From Bacillota bacterium (GTDB taxonomy: Bacteria; Bacillota; Clostridia; Peptostreptococcales; Anaerovoracaceae), in contig JABUTE010000258.1 in the NCBI GenBank assembly GCA_021443825.1, positions 1-8,447 of the forward strand: a DNA stretch of 8,447 nt. Reading direction: 5' to 3'. The notes beneath the pieces were generated by a model. That model ran no database searches, was not told where the DNA came from, and worked only from the letters and a program-made list of their open reading frames with translations. Positions 6,433 to 8,447 of this stretch are shown here, in pieces. The translations under genes and the position numbers were made by a program. The first letter of the stretch is position 1, and each line of letters opens with the position of its first letter.

Positions 6433-7468
6433 TGGTGCTGTCTCTGTCAGGCAGGTATTCCCGCAGGAAGACCAGCTTGATGTTGGAGTTTTCTTTGTTT
6501 CGGATCGACATCATTTCAAAGCCGCGAAGGGATTTGAGAAAGGGGGTCAGCTTGGTAAAGCCGTAGTTGCGCACGTCGAAATCGGAATAGCGCTTCAGCA
6601 GCTTGTTGCCCAGATCGCTGGTGGATACCCAGCCGTCTTCGTCGCCTTCTTCGTTGATGATGGAAAGCAGTGCCTGCTTGATCTCTTCCAGACTGGTGAC
6701 TTCGCCTTCGGGAGGCTCTTCTTCGTTCTGATAAGTATCGACGGCAGGTACCTCTGCAGCCGCTTTCTGCTTTTCGAAGGCTGCAGCTTGGATCGCGGCC
6801 TGCTCTTTTTCTCTGCTCTCGGTCTCGGGATCGGGCAGCAGAAGCATCTTGTCTTCTTTTTTGGGAGCCTTCAGCTTGGGCTGATTCTTATCCTTCTCTT
6901 TGACGACTTTGACCGTCGGATTCTTCTCTTTAGCGCGATCCTTTTCCTGCTTGAGCGCCTTATCTGCCTTTTCCTGTTTATCGGCTGCAGCCTTGTTTTT
7001 CGAGGATTTGGACTGGGGCTTAGCCGCCTGCGACAGCAGATCCAGATATTTGAACTTGTTGCAGGCAGACGAGAAGGCCTTGGGGGTCTTCTGCTCACCC
7101 ATGCCGACCACCGTCATGCCCGATTCGCGAAGACGAACGGCAAGGCGGGTAAAATCGCTGTCGGAGGTGCAAAGACAAAAGCCTTCGACTCTTCCGGAAT
7201 AGAGGATGTCCATGGCGTCGATGATCATGGCCGAGTCGGAGGAATTCTTTCCCTGGGTGTAGCTATATTGCTGCACCGGCATGACCGAGTATTCCAGCAG
7301 CACCTTTTTCCAGGGGGCAAGGCTGGGCTGGGTCCAGTCGCCGTAAATGCGCTTGTAGGTGGCTTCTCCTTCGTTGGATATTTCGTCCAGAATGAATTTA
7401 ATGTATTTGCTTGAGATATTCTCTGCGTCGATGAGCACAGCAAATCGTTTTTCGGAATGTACTGACAT
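6425..7468 (-). CDS. NYN domain protein with C-terminal OST-HTH/LOTUS domain (MARF1/LabA-like)
   Basis: NYN domains are PIN-like folds, often metal-dependent ribonucleases. OST-HTH/LOTUS domains bind RNA. The 347-residue product has an NYN domain at about 6-145. Its acidic residues stand in the expected places: VLIDAEN (D14, N17), SSDSAMIIDAMDIL (D78, D84) and CTSDSDFTRLA (D103, D105). VVGMGEQKTPKAF (120-132) matches the end of the fold. Residues about 146-255 form a highly charged linker, first Lys-rich, then Glu-rich, probably disordered. Residues about 259-336 fit an OST-HTH domain (EEIKQALLSIINEE, WVSTSDLGNKLLKRY, FTKLTPFLKSL, then a beta strand at IKLVFLRE). The start has AGGAG five bases upstream and a strong promoter at 7504-7532. 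It is first in the operon and overlaps rnhB by 8 bases. Nuclease activity is plausible from the retained acidic residues but unproven, and the RNA target is unknown. Confidence 0.9.
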   Translation of the reverse strand: MSVHSEKRFAVLIDAENISSKYIKFILDEISNEGEATYKRIYGDWTQPSLAPWKKVLLEYSVMPVQQYSYTQGKNSSDSAMIIDAMDILYSGRVEGFCLCTSDSDFTRLAVRLRESGMTVVGMGEQKTPKAFSSACNKFKYLDLLSQAAKPQSKSSKNKAAADKQEKADKALKQEKDRAKEKNPTVKVVKEKDKNQPKLKAPKKEDKMLLLPDPETESREKEQAAIQAAAFEKQKAAAEVPAVDTYQNEEEPPEGEVTSLEEIKQALLSIINEEGDEDGWVSTSDLGNKLLKRYSDFDVRNYGFTKLTPFLKSLRGFEMMSIRNKENSNIKLVFLREYLPDRDSTND

Positions 7469-7503
7469 TTTATCTCCTGTTAGAAATGAAATTACAACAC
7501 TTA

Positions 7504-7532
7504 ATAATAACGCTGCCGGTAGGTTCCGTCAA
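7504..7532 (-). promoter_or_regulatory. Sigma-A-type promoter of the NYN-rnhB-membrane protein operon
   Basis: On the minus strand, -35 TTGACG (7532-7527) is separated by exactly 17 bases from -10 TATTAT (7509-7504). Each differs from consensus at one position. Transcription would begin near 7497, giving a leader of about 30 bases that contains the AGGAG ribosome binding site (7478-7474). It lies just downstream of the tenA terminator, so this operon is probably transcribed independently. Confidence 0.85.
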
Positions 7533-7539
7533 GTGAAGT

Positions 7540-7574
7540 CCTTACAGGAAGGCCCTTGCCATCGGCTGTAAAGG
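7540..7574. repeat. Imperfect inverted repeat just upstream of the NYN operon promoter
   Basis: CCTTACAG (7540-7547) is complementary to CTGTAAAGG (7566-7574) except for one extra A. GGC (7551-7553) and GCC (7558-7560) are a further complementary pair inside. It begins eight bases upstream of the -35 box. It could be an operator, or structure at the end of tenA read-through RNA. No known site is recognised. Confidence 0.35.
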
Positions 7575-7588
7575 TCGCGCGGCCAACG

Positions 7589-7619
7589 AAAAACTCCAAA
7601 GCCGTATCGCTTTGGAGTT
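7589..7619 (-). terminator. Intrinsic terminator of the tenA unit
   Basis: On the minus strand AACTCCAAAGC (7619-7609) pairs perfectly with GCTTTGGAGTT (7602-7592) around a six-base loop. Five T (7593-7589) run from the end of the stem. It starts 22 bases after the stop codon of the TenA gene. The plus strand lacks a T tract, so it serves the minus-strand gene. Confidence 0.92.
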
Positions 7620-7641
7620 ATCCCTTGTCAAACGGAACCGA

Positions 7642-8316
7642 TCACAGGATCTCTTCTTCCATTTTCATATTCCATCCCATGTCCCAGAACATGTATTCGT
7701 ATTGGGTGCACAGGTAGACGATGTGCTTCAGATGGTCGTATTCCTCGTCGGTGCAGCCATCGGCATAGCGGTCGAACATGTCGATCATCAGATCGTTGGC
7801 ATTGCGGTATTCCTCTCCCATATACTGGTTGATCCAAAGCCCGTAGAAGGGTTGCTCCTTTGCCCCGGGAAAGGTCTCCATATAGTCGCCGATCAGCTTA
7901 TAGGTCCAGCTGCAGGCCAGAACGGCTGCCATGATGGAGGCAAGACCTTCCTTCTGGGCAATGGAGATCATGTAGTTGGTATAGCTTTCGGTGACGATGC
8001 TGGGCTTTGCCGCAGCCAACTGCTCGTTGGTCAGGCCAAGTCTCTGCAGGTAGGTCTTGTGAATGGCGTTTTCTACGTCCAGCGTGGCTGAGATCAGCCC
8101 TGCAAATAGACGCTGGTCTTCTTCGTTTCGGGCTTTGATGACGCCCATGGCAAAGACCTTGGCATATTGCATCAGATAGAGGTGGTCCTGGGTGATATAG
8201 AATTGAAAGCATTCTTTGGGAAGAGTGCCGTCTGCCATTCCCTGTACAAAGGGGTGGGTGTTGTTCTTTTCCCAATAGGCGATCATATCGCGGTATAAGC
8301 GCTGGGATGGTTTCAT
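7642..8316 (-). CDS. tenA: TenA-family thiaminase II / aminopyrimidine aminohydrolase domain, probably the C-terminal part of a HAD-TenA fusion
   Basis: TenA hydrolyses aminomethyl-pyrimidine breakdown products of thiamin to HMP for salvage, and can cleave thiamin, in the cytosol. From the ATG at 8316 the product has 224 residues, the family's usual length. The active-site set of B. subtilis TenA is present at nearly the same numbers. These are D44 in TQDHLYL, Y112, the nucleophile C135 in LACSWTY, Y165 in WINQYMGEEY, and E207 in YEYMFWDMGW. GAAGGAG lies five bases before the ATG, so independent initiation is possible. However, no stop codon separates this frame from 43 further codons reaching the window edge, and those resemble a HAD phosphatase C-terminus (see 8317-8447). 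The domain may therefore be made as a fusion, as a separate protein from an internal start, or both. No TPP riboswitch is visible in the 131 bases available upstream. The unit ends at a strong terminator. Confidence 0.93.
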   Translation of the reverse strand: MKPSQRLYRDMIAYWEKNNTHPFVQGMADGTLPKECFQFYITQDHLYLMQYAKVFAMGVIKARNEEDQRLFAGLISATLDVENAIHKTYLQRLGLTNEQLAAAKPSIVTESYTNYMISIAQKEGLASIMAAVLACSWTYKLIGDYMETFPGAKEQPFYGLWINQYMGEEYRNANDLMIDMFDRYADGCTDEEYDHLKHIVYLCTQYEYMFWDMGWNMKMEEEIL

Positions 8317-8447
8317 AGTGTCTCCTTCGGGGTAGTGCTCGGGGTGAAACGGGAAAAGGTCGCAAAGCGACCTGAGGTAAAGGTCAGCGTCAGTCTGCAG
8401 GCCCTGCTGGTCTTCTTCTCCGTCGGGGTCGAAAATGCCGACCGTAA
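8317..8447 (-). CDS. C-terminal end of a probable HAD-family hydrolase, in frame with the TenA domain; continues beyond the window
   Basis: The minus-strand frame shared with TenA is open from the right edge to the TenA ATG: 43 full codons from 8445 to 8317, with no stop and no ATG, GTG or TTG. It is therefore not a TenA leader with its own start, and any longer product must begin outside the window. The translation contains GIFDPDGEEDQQ, then DADLYLRSLCDLF. This fits the pattern at the C-terminus of many clostridial HAD-IA phosphatases as I recall it (D, then DQ, then ADxYLxSxxxL). Codon third positions are GC-rich like the neighbouring genes. The last residues (FHPEHYPEGDT) would link the two domains. 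The HAD catalytic aspartates would lie upstream and cannot be seen. In plants, TH2 joins TenA and HAD domains for thiamin salvage, which makes the pairing sensible. The HAD call rests on a short piece. Confidence 0.6.
8354..8373 (-). other. Terminator-like hairpin within the HAD-TenA reading frame
   Basis: On the minus strand AGGTCGC (8373-8367) pairs perfectly with GCGACCT (8363-8357) around a TTT loop. Four T (8357-8354) then run into CCC. It falls inside the open frame about 40 bases before the TenA ATG. The T tract is short and interrupted, so it may be a weak terminator, an RNA structure affecting the internal TenA start, or chance. Confidence 0.4.

Noticed and set aside
6788..7414. 208-codon plus-strand frame with hydrophobic stretches
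   Set aside because: The hydrophobicity (LILLLFDDF and similar) is what the antisense of the Lys/Glu-rich linker gives. The NYN-LOTUS protein on the other strand is well supported.
8313..8447. Alternative open minus-strand frame ending in TGA overlapping the TenA ATG (ATGA)
   Set aside because: It would be a typical translational-coupling junction, but its translation is almost only Ser, Thr, Arg and Phe (TLTFTSGRFATFSRFTPSTT). The frame shared with TenA gives a plausible HAD C-terminus. Kept as the main rival to the fusion idea.
1..8447. CRISPR array, tRNA, rRNA, insertion sequence or phage gene
   Set aside because: No regularly spaced direct repeats, cloverleaf-like segments, transposase motifs or phage proteins were seen on either strand.

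Overview
The window reads as ordinary chromosomal DNA from a Gram-positive Bacillota, most likely a Clostridia gut-type lineage (Lachnospiraceae or Oscillospiraceae-like). The evidence is a class A penicillin-binding protein with a long acidic, proline-rich tail, two peptidase-U32 proteins, a MARF1-like NYN-LOTUS protein, ribosome binding sites of the GAAAGGA/AGGAG type, and a moderately GC-rich composition judged by eye. I see no insertion sequence, phage gene, tRNA, rRNA or CRISPR array. Coding density is high, and the longest non-coding gap is about 170 bases.

Layout, left to right. (1) 1-1653, plus: the C-terminal part of a class A PBP, cut by the left edge, followed by a clean intrinsic terminator. 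(2) 1738-2943, minus, and 3038-5146, plus: two divergent peptidase-U32 genes. The first is TrhP-like (401 aa). The second is the long RlhA-like form with a DUF3656 domain (702 aa). They share a 94-base intergenic region with a good sigma-A promoter for the long gene and a 7+7 bp inverted repeat overlapping its -35 box. (3) 7468 down to 5150, minus: a probable three-gene operon of an NYN-LOTUS RNA-binding or nuclease-like protein, ribonuclease HII (rnhB, overlapping by 8 bases) and a four-helix membrane protein of unknown function. It has a strong promoter at 7504-7532. Its terminator lies inside the 3' end of the convergent U32 gene. (4) 8447 down to 7642, minus: a TenA-type thiaminase II domain. 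Its reading frame stays open upstream to the window edge and there resembles the C-terminus of a HAD-family phosphatase, so a HAD-TenA fusion is likely. A strong terminator closes this unit.

How the genes relate. The U32 pair points to RNA hydroxylation (tRNA wobble uridine and 23S rRNA cytidine in the characterised relatives). The NYN-LOTUS/RNase HII operon points to RNA or RNA-DNA hybrid metabolism. The HAD-TenA unit points to thiamin-pyrimidine salvage, and the PBP to cell-wall synthesis.

The observations most worth a second look are the apparent HAD-TenA fusion, the terminator embedded in a neighbouring coding sequence, the internally duplicated long U32 protein with a second cysteine set, and the coupled NYN-LOTUS/RNase HII pair. 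None of them amounts to a clearly new system.
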